Assembly (NCBI GenBank): GCA_024138025.1
Contig: JAMXBD010002793.1
Span: 62,001 to 126,000 of the forward strand
Source: Combretum micranthum
Lineage: Eukaryota; Streptophyta; Magnoliopsida; Myrtales; Combretaceae
DNA: 64,000 nt
Direction of reading: 5' to 3'
In this document: one piece after another, positions 36,350 to 49,909 of the stretch
Layout of the letters: each line of letters begins with the position of its first letter
How positions within the stretch are numbered: the first letter of the stretch is position 1
The notes under the pieces: model-generated
The model's input: only the letters and a program-made list of their open reading frames with translations
What the model was told of the DNA's origin: nothing
Database searches by the model: none
Program-made: the position numbers and the translations under genes

Positions 36350-38509
36350 TTCTTCCCCTGTTATAAGAATTTCATCCTCGAAATTCATGTGACTATTTGT
36401 TGATAGAAAACATTTCATATTATCTTTAAACTTTATTACTCAAAAGCTTTTTATCATTTTAAGAATTTTGTTCTTTTATTATGCTTCTGTTGCCCATTCT
36501 GATCATTTTTCCTTTGAATTTCTTTTTTTATATTCCATTTCTAAAGAAATTTTGAGTTATTGGTCAAATTTTTATATTTGTCAAGTTTGTTTTTGCTATT
36601 TTAATTTCATGTAATATGTTGAGATTTTGTATCACTTCTCCTTTTAAATCTCTCTTTACTCATCATTTATTTCTTCATTTCATAATTGGATTTCTTTTAA
36701 TGTGTCCTTAATGTCACATAATGGATATTTCGTGCAATATTGTATATATAAAACAATAAGAAATGGTTTAGCAATTTCAACCTTCCACTTACTCAACTTG
36801 ACAAAACTTAGACTCAACAAAGACAACAAACTCAACAAAAGCAATTGACAACATGACTTAACTTAAATCGACTCAAAATGGCACATAACGGTATGACACA
36901 ACTGACAAAACAAAACAACTCGACAAAGGAAGGTTGTGGTTTTAGTATTCCATTCTTAACTGATTATATATGACAACGTGCATATGAAACATACAATGCT
37001 CATATTCTTTTAATCATCAATGATGCCACGTTTTGTACTTATCTTGATATGGTTGAAATCAAGATATCTCATTTTGTCATTTGTATGTATATCAATTTTA
37101 GAAGCTTTGTTTCATAAGAAATTTTCAAATTTTATGTGTGTCTCAATTAAGACTTCATTTTAATCTTACATATAGGGAACCTGATTTCATTTTGAGTTTC
37201 ATTCACTATATGGTATAGCATGATGAATTTGATTTGCTATGTTGAATTATGAGTTGCATTTCTCGAAATTTTGCCATAGTTTGTTATGTTATTATCATCG
37301 TATATATATAGAAATTTTTCATTTTGGGTTTCATTTACTATATGATATGATACAATGAATAAGATTTGCTATTTTGTATTTTGAATTATATTTCTCATGA
37401 TACTGAAGATTTGTCATAAGATCATTATCGTGTGTATATGTATGTATGTAGTATGTATGTGGAATCAGTGATAGATAGGTATCTATTCACTATCTAATGT
37501 TTTGAATCTTGGTTTCTATTTTGATAAATTATTGATTATTGATAGTTATTCATGAGTATTCATACTTTTGATATATTTGAGATATCTCTTCACTTATTTC
37601 ATTTGGTTATTACGTTGCTATGGACAACTTGTCTTTTGATTTTGAGAAACTTTTAGATTATATATTAGATATTCGATTTAAAATTCTATTTTGACAGCTC
37701 ATTAGATTTTTTGTAGATGCATTGTTGTATTAGTAGATTTGGATAGGTTAAAATTTACCTTCCAACCTACTTGAAATTTTGGATATTCTTTTCATTTTAA
37801 ACTTTGGCAAATCAATTGATTTTGCTAAGCAAACTTGACATATTGGCAGGATTGCAATTGTCAAGGTCAAATTTGGAAATTTAAGTCTTCTTTCCATTTT
37901 GATTTCTTGTTTTGACAACATACCAACAAATACAACTTAGAGGGAAAGCTCTTATTATAATCTATCAAATTAAAAAAAAAAAAAACACCAAAACATAACA
38001 CACAAACACTTATAGTCTATTTCCAATTTTAAAGGATTTAGGGCAGGTCCTAATATTTTTCTAAATCATTTGTGTTCTACTTATAAGTTCATTTTCAAAC
38101 AAACATCAAAACATACACTCACAAATAAATTACAAGCATAATACACAACAAGACATATTTATAACACATAAAATCACATAATCACACGACATTCACAAAA
38201 TATCTCATAAAACAAATCAATTTAAAAGAAAACATACATATGCAAACAACACATAAAAATCATATAATGTTCAATTAGATTCATTTTTAAGATATCAACA
38301 GAAAATAAATTTAAGTCAATTTAATTAATTTAGTGTGTTTAATTAGTTCTATTAAATTTAACTAATAATCTATCAAACAATGCAAAACAACAAACAATAT
38401 ACAAGTCAAATTCCTAAATTTTCCCGCACTCAACTCACCAGCTCTAGAACGTATCCTAATTCATTATGCAAGAGCAATGTTCAAATTAACATTTACTCTG
38501 ATACCATTC
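36350..38509 (-). mobile_element. Internal remnant of the old long-LTR element
   Basis: About 2.16 kb between the two host LTR copies. Minus strand near 36350-36395 reads AATTTCGAGGATGAAATTC and then a purine tract, the usual 3' end of plant gypsy pol. At 38490-38506 the minus strand has TGGTATCAGAG, an initiator-Met primer site, next to the right LTR. No gag, protease, reverse transcriptase or integrase can be read, so the element is a non-autonomous or heavily deleted derivative. Confidence 0.65.
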
Positions 38510-38679
38510 CATAAGGACACGACTTACCCTACATCTAAAAATTCAAGCAAGCTAAATCTCCAGCCATGTATAATACCTTAAATATTACACACACAAGCTT
38601 CCTTAAAGGATTTGTTTATGTTGAACATTTTAGCCGATTTTTAATTCTTAAAATATTTAATTAGATTCTGGAGACAACT

Positions 38680-40488
38680 TGTAATATCCTAAACTAAAGG
38701 AGTTATTAACCCGCCACGTGTCCTCACTTGATATGGACGTGCTAAGGCTATCATACTACTAATCCACAAATTTGACCATATAAAATCAATTTCTCACATA
38801 CAAGAGTACCTGTTTAAAAACATCTCATAATAACAAAACTTCCAAACAACCTAGCTGGCATAAACCAAAGGCCAACCTGAATTAACCTTAAAACATCATA
38901 AGAAAATGTCTATTCAAATATTTCAAAATAATAAATCATTTAAAATATGAAAGCAATCTTCAACTTTAATTTCTTCCAATCCAAAACATCTATAGATCAA
39001 AAAGAAAGTCAGTTCCACTATCATCCTCCCCCTAATCCACATAAATGTCCTATCCAGATAGACCAAACACTATGAGATCCTCATTTGTTCTTGAAAATTT
39101 GAAATAGTGAGCACAAAGGCCCAGTACATCATACCACAATCACATGCACATGAGCAAACAATATACAAATTCATATACGTCATCATATGCAATAAACAGA
39201 AGTTATTATCTTTAATTAGCCAAACAAACAGCACAGTTTAGAACCATTAGCCAATAGTTCTAAACCTAGAGTAACTCATAACTCTATAAAAAAAAATCAA
39301 TAACAAAAATAATAATATATACATATATTGGTGTTAGGAATTCCCACACACCCTGGGTACGTACTCGCACCACTTTTAGACTACTAGAATCATCTCTATG
39401 CACAACTCCACATGGGATAACACCAAACACAAATCATCAGGACGTCGTCCTAGTAGCAATGGTCCTCTCGATCTACTAAACTTAGCCATAGACAAGCAGC
39501 AAATCAAATTTAAAAGTAGAATAGAATTTATTCAATTTATAATTACTAATCTTACAATCACAAGCAACATGTAAGGTAAAGTCGTACTTGAAATCACTTT
39601 AAGAGCAGAAACCCTAATTCACAAAAACACCTGATCACATGAGCAAAACTGTTTCAAAACATGTTTCCATTAAACAATTATATTCTTATTATCATCTAAA
39701 CCCTAATATGAAAAGAACTACAAATCTAGGTTTGTACATACCTACCTCCTTTGATTGTAAATCACAAATTCTTCAATCCTTGATTTAGGGTTTTCTCCAA
39801 ATTTTCTCCCAAAATTTGATTCCTTTCAAAATCCACTAAGAAATTCATAAAAAATTTCACTTTTAAATCAACAAAACAATTGAGAAGAATTACTTACCTA
39901 TTTCTTTGGCTCTTCTTCTATCTCTTTGATTATAGAACATTAAAACTCCAAGACCTCGTTCAAAACCCAAAAGAAAACTTTAGGGAGAGGTCATTTCCTT
40001 TAAAACTCTAAAGAATTGAAGAGGATCAACTCACTTTGATCTTGATTCTTTATCTCCCTTTGATGCTAAGATCACAAACAAAGAGGTTTTGAGAGAAATC
40101 TATAGCTTAGGAATGATTTTCGGAGAAGGAAGAAGGCCAGGTTATAAAGAAACTTGGAAAAACCCTTTAAATTTCCAAATAGGAAAGGCTGGCGGCTTAA
40201 AAAGAAGGTGGGCAGCCTAAATACAAAAGCTGGCAGCCTAAACATTCAAAAACGATTCTATGGCCATGTAGGCCAACACAACGCTAGTGGCGTATAGGAC
40301 ATAAGCTGGCGGTGTAGAAGCCAAGGCCAGCGGCCTTCAACTACAACTCATTGTCTTCAATCATGTGTCTGTTATATGATAAAACATATATATATATATA
40401 TATATATATTAGGATTGACCATAAAACCCTCTTATTTTTCAACAAATAATACTTTTGCCTGCAATATAAATTATTTATCTATATTACT
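38680..40488 (+). mobile_element. Smaller solo-LTR-like insertion
   Basis: About 1.8 kb beginning TGTAATATCC, absent from the homologous place in the other host LTR (near 25703). Flanks CAACT and TAACT resemble a 5-bp duplication. The end is a little decayed (ATTACT rather than CA). No coding domain seen. Strand is assumed from the TG start. Confidence 0.55.
40180..40340. repeat. Recurrent GCTGGCGGC/CAGCCTAAA motif cluster
   Basis: Within the 38680-40488 insertion, GGCTGGCGGCTTAAA, GGGCAGCCTAAA, GCTGGCAGCCTAAAC, GCTGGCGGTG and GGCCAGCGGCC recur at irregular spacing in otherwise AT-rich sequence. Confidence 0.6.
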
Positions 40489-40874
40489 TAACTGAATTTG
40501 GCAACAGTAAAAACAACTTTATAAAAACATTTCTAGCTTCTTCTCATAAAAGTAAAAAAACTTTCATAAAGACAAAGCTTTCAAAGCTTATTACAAACAT
40601 AGGCTTCACAAGGCCCATAAAGAAAAATACAAACTGTAAAAGATAAATCCATCTCTTTGAACAAAATAAAATAAAAACAAAAACAAATAATCCGTCGTCC
40701 CTACTTCACTTAACTCAACAACTCTTTTTGCTTCATCCCATACCCGAGACAACATCATCATCAACATCACTACCATCTTCATCTTCAACATCATCATCAT
40801 CACCAATCAACACTTGTAAAGAGAAAATAATGAGTCGAAACCAGTACACAATAACACAAACACCACAAGATGCT

Positions 40875-43800
40875 TGCCACACCCCGAAGGATATCCTAAA
40901 CGTGGCAGTTCGCCATACACAATATTAAAGCCTAGGAATGACCGCCTCAGTCATGCGAAGGCTTCCATACTATGTACAAGGCGTCTAACACATAGAGGAG
41001 ACACATTGGAGAGATACATTTTATATTGATACACTTGAGTAACAATGTAAAGGAAATATAATTCACTATACTTCAGAATATAAATCATTATACTTCAATT
41101 ACATTCATCCAAAGATTCTACTACATAAAACTATTACAAGGCAAAACATAAAACTTAGTTAATAACTTCAAGCATTTTTATTCCTTGCCGGAATTCCGAA
41201 GTCATTCCCGGCTCCAACCATCTCGGTCCCCACTTAACATTCTTGAGATAACTTATTCATTTAAACATCTATTGGGATATAAGCTACACTAGCTTAGTGA
41301 GAATTCTCTTGATTCTGTACCATAACAAGCAAGTTATAATCAACCATATGCTATGCATGAGCAAACACATGAGCAAACAATTATGTATGGGTATTCGGAA
41401 CTCACACACAGAACGGATTTACGCCATCAGTATCTTGGGTTATGAATGGTATTTAAGTCTACATGACCACTGCTAGTCCCCAAGCCCTCGACTCATAGCA
41501 CTCGACTCGGCTAGGCTCACCCATGGAATGCATCCCCATGCGCCTTAGTTCCCATGAATGAGCTCTGATACCGGCCTCGTTATCCAAACGAGTTATCATC
41601 GGACCATATCGATCGACCTGCGTAGGAGTAGCACGCTACCAAATGCAATATGTCCAATGTGATACATGACCAATTTAAATTTTTGCTTAGGTTAAAATAT
41701 TCATACATTCTTTAGAGTGACCAACCAATATCATACACATAACATAAATAATATGAACAGTGCAGTTATCCAATCGAATCGTGGTTTCGATATGCTTTAG
41801 TATTCTTTGGCATACATTTATCACAGTGTCATCATATATCCCATCCCCATTCATATCGATTTTTATCTTGTTCCTATAATTCTAATGCAACTAGCTACAA
41901 GCACAAACAAGATAAAAAAATAAGGAGACAACTCACTTAGTTATTGGATCACCGGTCTTTTAGTAAAAGTAATTCGGTGGTAGGGAATCGTCGATTTCGG
42001 GATCATTTAAAAAGGAAGAAATACTCTGATAAGTATTTCAACTCAAACTAATCCAAACGATCTTATACAAACTATCAAATTCGCAATTCTCGTCCTAAGC
42101 GGAAATTCCAACTTAAAACGCCCATAACTTGGTCATTTTAACTCGGAATTTCGCAAATTATATATCGATTTCTATCTACTTCGAAAGATCTATCTATTTC
42201 TAATATTATATTTAAGTTTGAAAAATTTGAAGCTTCAAAAAGGTCGGATTAGATTAGGACAGTAGCAAATTTCAATTTCGAAAAATAGTTTTGTAAATGT
42301 TTATAATGTTCCTACTATATAGATTAGCTATACATGCAATATTGATGATTTCCTAACATGAATGACATGATATGAGTTTAATGTATACATGATCTTGATG
42401 AATTTTGCTAAAAGAAAATTTTATAACTTTTTATTTTGCAAGACCATAATAACTACTTATGAAAAATCTAGTTTTTTAACTTTGATCATTTTCATTTGTT
42501 TTGGATTTATTACTTAAGAAAATATAATTATTTTTGTTAAAATTGAGTCTTCATTATATCTATTACTTATGACCTTCATTTCTACATAAAAATTTCCACT
42601 TTATACTTTGTAAACATGTTTTTAAGTAGGGTTGATTCCAAAATCCGAATTTTGTAAAAATTAGTTTTTGAGTGATTCCTTCAAGTAAAATTCATTTGAT
42701 ATTTAGAAAATTAGGGCTCAACCATACGTAACCACTAAGGACTTTTGATAAAAATTTACATTTTACACTTTGCAAATATGTTTTTAAATAGGATTTACTC
42801 AAAAATCCGAATTTTAAAAAAATCCACTTTTTGAATGATTCATTTGGGAAAAACTTGTTTAATGCATTAAAATTTAAGACTTTATGGTACCTATTACTTA
42901 AGGACTCCATTCATTACATAAAATTTTCATTTTGAGCTTGGATAATAGGTGTTCTTATGGCCTTCATTCAAAATTACGAATTTCACAAATTGACTACTAA
43001 CTCAAAATTTCCCATCTTGATTCTATTTCTTGTTTTATACATTAATCTCATCAAAACTCATTTCAACTTATAAAAATCTACTTAATGATATCTATGACCT
43101 AAACTCTTCATTTTTCATATAAAACACAAGTTTGAAGTTGATAAATAGGTTTTCAAAATTAGTCTTGGTTGAGATCCGAATTTACCAAATTTATTTTTGG
43201 ACATATCTTTTGATAAAATCTATCTAAACTTATGAAAATCCATTCCTTACAAATCATCTCTTAAGAGTCTTTCATATCTTGAATAAAAACTTCATTTTTG
43301 AGTTGGAAAACATGTTTTTAAACTAGGCCTTGGCCAAAATCCGAAAATAGAACTTTGTTTTGAAAATTAATCTTTGAAAATCACCTTTGATTCTTGTAAA
43401 AAGAAGTCTTGATAATATACATACATTAAGCCTTTATTTTCTTAAGTAAAAATTACATTTTAACACTTTGAAAGTGGTTTTTAAATAGGGTTCTTGCCAA
43501 AATACGAATTTCATAATTTTTGTTTGAGTTCAAAACTAAGATCTACACTTAATATGAACATAAATATAAAACAAATGCATGGTAGTAAACTATAAACTCA
43601 TAGATCTAAACTTTACTCATCAAAATCACTCATTTATGTTATCTATTCCCTATGCCCTTCATTTTGAATGAAAAATACACATTTTGAAGTTGAAAAATAA
43701 CTTTTCTAAATATGGCTCATTTTTCATCCGAATTTTCAAAAATAATTTTTGTTAAAAATAAAATAGATCTTGAGTTTCTAAAACTTTCTACTATCATCAT

Positions 43801-45903
43801 GCTACTATAAGTTGTTTATGAGCTTAAACAAAAGTCTAATGCATTTATGAACTCAAAACACTAGATCTAGTTTACTATACTAGTTTTAAATGCATTAATC
43901 ACTAAGATAGACATGTGGATGATGAATATAAATTAATCATAAGCAATAACAAAAATAATAACTCAAATAGCAAGATCTAAGATATAAACGAAAATTAAAG
44001 CTACAAAAAGTTAGATCTACTAAATATAACTACTTTAAACAAGAAAATAATAATGATACAAGATAATAATCATACAAAAGAGGAGTGTTTCATTTTGGCA
44101 TCATTATCTTTAGCTTTTAAGCTTATGGAATGTCATTTGATGCATGAAACTCTCACTATACTTTACCTATATCACCTATGGAAGCTTTGAGAAGAAAGTT
44201 TGCTTAAAAATCTTCAAGAATGAAGTGTGGAAGCAAATTTTAGAAGTGGAAGCAGCAAGGTTCCTTGTAAGAACAAGAGAGAAAGAAGAAAGAAAGGGAG
44301 GAAAAAGAGAGGAAAAGAGAGAGGGTTTCAAAAGGAAATGAAAGGAATAATTAAGAGGCATTAAATGGAGATAAAATTGTGTTAAATGAAAGGGAAAAAA
44401 AAAATAAAACAAGGGTAGCAAATTTTGTGTGCTGCACGTGAAATGTGAGAGGAGAGAGAGAGGGAATTTGTTTGAATTTTGACTTGAAATTGAATTGTGT
44501 AATTAATGGTATGTGTAGCTTTTTGAAGAAGGATTGAAATATATTTATTTTAGTCAAAATAGGAGTAAATTAAAGGACAATGGCAGCCATAAAGAAGCAA
44601 AAAATCTGCCATGAAGTGTGGGATAGAGTGTAGAAAGATTGAAGTGAAAAGGAAGTGATATGTGTAAGGTGTACTTGAAGCATAGGTTGGAAAAAGTGCT
44701 TTTTATTAAGAAAAATACAAAATAAAATTAGGAAAAATATTTTTAAATAAGTGGCAGAATCTTCATAAATAAAATTAAATAATTATTTAAATTATTTTAG
44801 TAATTTAACAAATATGTTACCGGTATGATCAAAATATGTGAATATGGGCTATAAATGATATTTTTATAGCCCGAAAAATTCTAAAAAATTACTTTATGAA
44901 AATAAAAATATTTTCAAATATTTTTCAATTATTAAATTAATTTATTTTATTTTTAGTATCGGGTCTTTAAACAGAATATGATCCCGTAAAAACCCGAAAC
45001 AAACTAAATTTTAGAAAAACTAAATTTTTTTATAATATATAAAATATTTATCTAAAAATATAAGGGTTTATAAGAATAATAAAATCATGTAATGAAATAG
45101 AAGTAAGTAGTGTAAAAGACTAATTAATTACCTGTAGTAATGAAAATACGATAAAAAAGGTTATAACTGTAACTTTTATAACCCGAAAAATTATATAACT
45201 GATATATTTAGAAATCTTATGAAATTACGAGTCTAATGGTACTAATGGTATATTTTTGATATCTCGAGCCACGGGACACGCTTTTCGAAGTCTGTGTTCG
45301 AACGGGTTCGAAATAGGTCAAATATTTACCAATCTAATATTTTTAAGCAAACTTATATTACTATGAGCTATTTTACACATTTAAATTATACCTCAGCCTC
45401 TAGGGTTAAGGGCGCTAGATTGTCGGACTTAAACTATTGTATTCCAGTTAGGGTTTTCGGGTGATTTTCTGGTTTAGGTCTTTGCCAATTTGGAAACTGA
45501 TATTTTATGTTTATACAACATATTTAATTAGAGAAATTTATTTTAAATTGATTTTTGTAAGTATTTAATATCTCTCGACGTTTTCAGAATTCTTTGAATT
45601 GGGTTTCATTTCCAAAAGTTAATCGTTATTTACTTTTTAATAATTTGTTTTTGGGCTTTATATTGCCCTATTTATAAGTCGAAGTTACATATGGAATTTG
45701 TCGTACGTAGTGGTTTTGGAATTGAAGTATGATGAGTTCTTATTTTGTTTTTAAGAATTCTTATTTTCCTCAAGATTGAGAAATCTCCGGATTCATTCGT
45801 GATTTAGGACTTATCCAAATTCGGTTTTAATTTGGAGTGATTTTTAGGGTTTCTTTTTCAAGTTCATCTTGGAATTATTTACTAAAATTTTCCGGGGCTT
45901 ACA
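40875..45903 (+). mobile_element. Solo-LTR-like copy 3, about 5.0 kb
   Basis: Starts TGCCACACCCCGAAGGA and ends GGGGCTTACA, flanked by a perfect 5-bp duplication ATGCT (40870-40874 and 45904-45908). It shares blocks with copies 1 and 2: TAAGCTACACTAGCTTAGTGAG near 41280, TACATGCAATATTGATGATT near 42340, and the ATAACTGTAACTTTTATAACCCG block near 45165. It has more internal tandem units than copy 1, which partly explains its greater length. No gag-pol. Confidence 0.82.
42420..43770. repeat. Degenerate tandem array within LTR copy 3
   Basis: About seven units of roughly 155-230 bp. Each contains, in order, a TATCTATT(A/C)CCTA-like block, a CATTTT(A/G)...TTGG(A/T)AA block, TGTTTTTAAATAGG, and a core AAAATCCGAATTTT. 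Cores lie near 42642, 42805, 43170, 43338, 43500 and 43727. Copies 1 and 2 hold about four or five such units. Confidence 0.75.
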
Positions 45904-46261
45904 ATGCTACACGAGCTTAACTAAATGCAATGCTACAACAACAATTTATTATCTTTAAATTAAAGCAAAACAAACAACACTGGAGTACTCACACTTTAAA
46001 ACAAGCCTCGAAGATCTGAGAGTCCCGAGTAATAGCAGTTGCTCAGGGAGTTGATATAAGCAGCTTAAACATTTATACTCCTATATCTTACTGAGAAAAG
46101 AAAATAGCCTCATCTAAGGTTTACAGCCATTACACAGCTTTACTTATCTCAGTTCATAACATCATTTAGTCCAACCGGACTCATAAACGTGAACTAAACC
46201 ATGTTATTTTACCCCAACTCTATATAAATGTCATGCCAATACTTTTTGCCCCATCAACTAT

Positions 46262-49200
46262 TGCCACGCCCTGAGGGTACCCTAAGAGTTGTATACATGC
46301 CACACATATATACTATTACTAGTTTATCACCAGAGAATAACATATTTTAAAACAAACAGGATCTTTTAGTTGCATCAATAAGAAATGACAAATACATATA
46401 AGATATAAATTAGTAAAATATCCACCATCACAAGTCTTGAATATCATATTAATATTACAGACCATAATTCTATTCTATAAGTCTCCAAATACTTAAGCTA
46501 ATAATTCAAATACTAACTAACTTATAACTAGGAAATAAAAGTAAATAACTTATCCGGACTTTCCCATAATCTTCCAGCTTCTAAATTCTTACTGGAGTCA
46601 TGCTCCTAGAAGAAACAAGTCAGGGTCGGAGTATTAACCTGAAAGGACTGTAGGAGTGTGACAGAAACCACAAGCTCAGCTGATAACCAGACGTATTACA
46701 CATCAAGCAAGTTTATTAACAAATCATATATAATGCAACAATCAAACATATGCATAGATTCAAGCTTGGATGATCTAGAATCCAAACAGGAAAAAGATTT
46801 ACGCCCTCTTATTAGGGTTGAAGGACAATTACTTAATGACCCACTTGCCCATGAGAAACTAAGTATACAGGAAAATCAATGATTTCTCATCTTAGGATTA
46901 TCATTTTAACTTAAAGGTATTTTAACTGACTATTTCCTGCATCAATCCTTAGAAACTTCCTAAATATTAATCATTTCAAAGCGATACTACAGACGGCGTC
47001 CTTCATTGCCACTTAGTTCCCATAGGACCGACGGAACAAAGAAAATCTTGGAAGAACTAACATTTTAGAAAAACCAAGCATTAACAAAGAACTCAAATAT
47101 TAATATGTAGCAGGTTGTCACTCTTTTTGAATATGTAATAATGCAGCTCTTGTAATACATGACTATTTTAATTATAAAGCCAATAGTTTTTCATCAGCTT
47201 ATGGTGATCATACATTATACACGCAACATATAATATGCTTTTCTCAAATGATCAAACAATCTATATTGTCACTTTTATTATATTGGTTTGTCAACCAAAC
47301 AAACAGCTCACGACACATACTCAATAGATTTCCACAACAACCATATTATTATCATTTGCATTACATATGTCACTAGTTACAAGCACAAATAATGTAATAT
47401 ATTTAAGTTACTCACCTGCTCATCTTGACTAATCGTAATAGTCAACTGGAAAGTCCTCAATGTATCAATACACCTATTGAGATGAATAAAATATTTATCA
47501 ATAAAACATATATTATGTAACTAAACTCCTATGAGTGCTTAAGTGTCCTATATTAGTATTTGATTTAATTTATATTACTTTATTGGTCTTCTAAGGTAAT
47601 GATCCTATGATATTGGAGTCTTATTGGTTAATTTTTATTTTTATGTTGTTTGTCTTGATCATAAAATATTTCATTGTTATTGGGTAATTATAGAGTTTGT
47701 ATTGAACAATTCATGACTTTATTATTATCATCGTTATTATTTTTACATCATTCTCTAGTTAGATCACTTTATGGTAATATTTTCTATCATTTATTTTCAT
47801 TATGTTTCTCTTGATCATTCTTCCTATTATTATTTTGTTATTTTTAGAAGTCACATTATTCGTAAATCTAACTCATTATGATTTTCTATTCTTATATACT
47901 CACTTATATAGATAATTATCAAGTAGTTATTATAATTTAATCTGTTTGTTTAGTAAAAGTGTTTTCTATTCATAATAATTACTAAGTTTAGTACTTAAAG
48001 AATTATTAAACTTACTAACTTTATAATTTATATTTATTTATTTATTTATTCTGTTCTGTTCTGTTTCTCTTCTTCTTCTTACACACACACACACACATAT
48101 GTAATCGGTTGCAAAAGAACAGATTTCGTGCATAGAAAATTTGCATGTATGCTGACATCCAATGCCGCATTGAACTCCAAGATACCGATGTTCATGTAAT
48201 TTTTACATATGATTTGCTTCAAGGTACACTGGCTTTGAAGGCCGCCAGTGTTATAACATATGCTATCGGTGTAGGAGGTCTACGCCATCGGCATTTGTTG
48301 GTTTTACAAAAAGAAAAAAAAAATTTTACGCAGTTCCTATTCCGATGCGCACCGTCTCGATCACCGCTGGCCTATCCACTTATGCTGTCAATGTTAGGCA
48401 TGTCCACTGCCAGCGTAGGGCCGATGTAAGTAATGTTCATTGTCTTCTTCCTTTTTTCTTCAATTCAAAACTTTTTTTCTCATTTTAAATATATACATAT
48501 ATATATTGTACTTATGTTTAAGCTACTTCTAAGTGTTTTTTTATGTTCCACAAGTATTTTTCATAACGTAACAACACATATATCATCTTACAATCCTCAT
48601 ACTTATGATTTCTTAGCTTCTACATATATCATAATATATGCGTAGGGTTTAAGGTTAAGTATTACCTTGTTTTGGCTGTGATGAAGATGTTAAACCCTTC
48701 TCCAAACTTGATATGGATCCTAAGTTAATAACAGCATGGTTTAAACTAGAGTTTTATATAAACTCACTTTAAAATGAATATGTATTTACATTCCTTGATT
48801 CTTTCCCTAAGCTTGTATTGTGCTTTAATGGAGCTTTTTATGGAGCTAAGTTTTGTGTTGTTATTTTTGAACTGATAAGGTGGTTTTGTTTTGTCGTTTT
48901 GGTTGTTTTGGTGTGGTTGTTGTGGTGCTTGTTTTGAGTGTTATTATTGTTTTGTTGTTTTGCTCATTAAGGAAATATATATATATGTTAAGAAGGAAGG
49001 TTGAAGCAGCTTCAATTTTCGGCCAAATGAGGTGTGTTTCCTCCACCGAACTAAGTTGTTTGCATGATTTCCCTTGGCATTAAATGAGTTTGCTTAGTTG
49101 GGAAATTTGCATTGGTTTAACCAAATTTTCCCTTGACTTTACTGATCCTATTCGACTCAAGTTGTTGCAATTTTTCGGCTACGCAAATTTTGAGGCATTT

Positions 49201-49909
49201 TTAGCCATAAATGCTCTCCAATTTGCACAAAAAATGAGGAAATTTTAATTTAGTATTATTTAGTTAATTAATTATCTTAGTTTTAGGCTAGTATATTAAG
49301 TTAAACGGGTATATTTAGATCGGTTATTTAGGAGTTCTGTCTCCAAAAGTTTATTTAGAGCTTTTACAAGTTTTCTAGATTATCTTTGACTTTAAAGTTG
49401 GGTTTAAAGTTTACGCAATTGAATATTTTTAGGGTTTTATCTCATGCGATTAGAGTTTTCTAAGCTTAATGTGCCAATTTTCGTTTTAGTCTCTAAGAGC
49501 TCTAGAATTCATTAACTAGAACAATGGTTTGACCCAAATATTTATTTGAAGTATAGATTGTTAGTTATGAATCTATTTTTCCTCTTATTTTGTATTTATA
49601 ACCTTAACAGTTCATTCTTAAATTATCATTTTTTAACTGTAAGCTTTATTATTTATTTATTTTCTAATATATTTGAAATTATATTTTAATTATTTCTATA
49701 TTTTGAGTTTTGATACCAGCTACGAAATCTTATCTTTGGTATCTATTACTATCTAAAGGACTTTGTTTTTGGGTTTGAAGATATATGTAGGCTCATTATT
49801 ACTCATAGTTCTATTCTAGAGTCTTTGTTGAGTCCTACATTACCCTTCTATTTTCTATATTTATATTTCTATCTATTTATACTAGTATGAAAGATTCTCG
49901 GGGTTTACA
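46262..49909 (+). mobile_element. Solo-LTR-like copy 4, diverged
   Basis: About 3.65 kb beginning TGCCACGCCCTGAGGGTACC and ending GGGGTTTACA, the same terminal pattern as copies 1-3. Shared inner landmarks include GATTTACGCCCTC near 46797 and TTACAAGCACAAATAATG near 47377. The flanks ACTAT and GCTAA match poorly, so the edges rest on the terminal motifs. Confidence 0.62.
48225..48430. repeat. GC-richer motif patch in LTR copy 4
   Basis: Short irregular repeats such as GGCCGCCAG, CCATCGGC, CCGCTGGCC and GCCAGCG in otherwise AT-rich sequence, reminiscent of the patch at 40180-40340. Confidence 0.45.

Larger units (their letters stand above)
38510..46261 (-). mobile_element. 5' LTR of the old long-LTR element, carrying two nested insertions and a truncated right end
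   Basis: Segments 38510-38679, 40489-40874 and 45909-46130 match 25536-25947 and 29613-29990 in order. The rest has been displaced by insertions at 38680-40488 and 40875-45903 and by another copy starting at 46262. Similarity to the partner LTR fades near 46135, so the true right end is unknown. Confidence 0.65.

Noticed and set aside
42420..43770. CRISPR-like array
   Set aside because: Units are long, degenerate and unequal, with no constant repeat and unique spacers, and the genome is a plant's.
48145..48429. 94-residue plus-strand protein
   Set aside because: It lies in an LTR copy, spans an irregular GC-rich patch, and has no recognisable domain.
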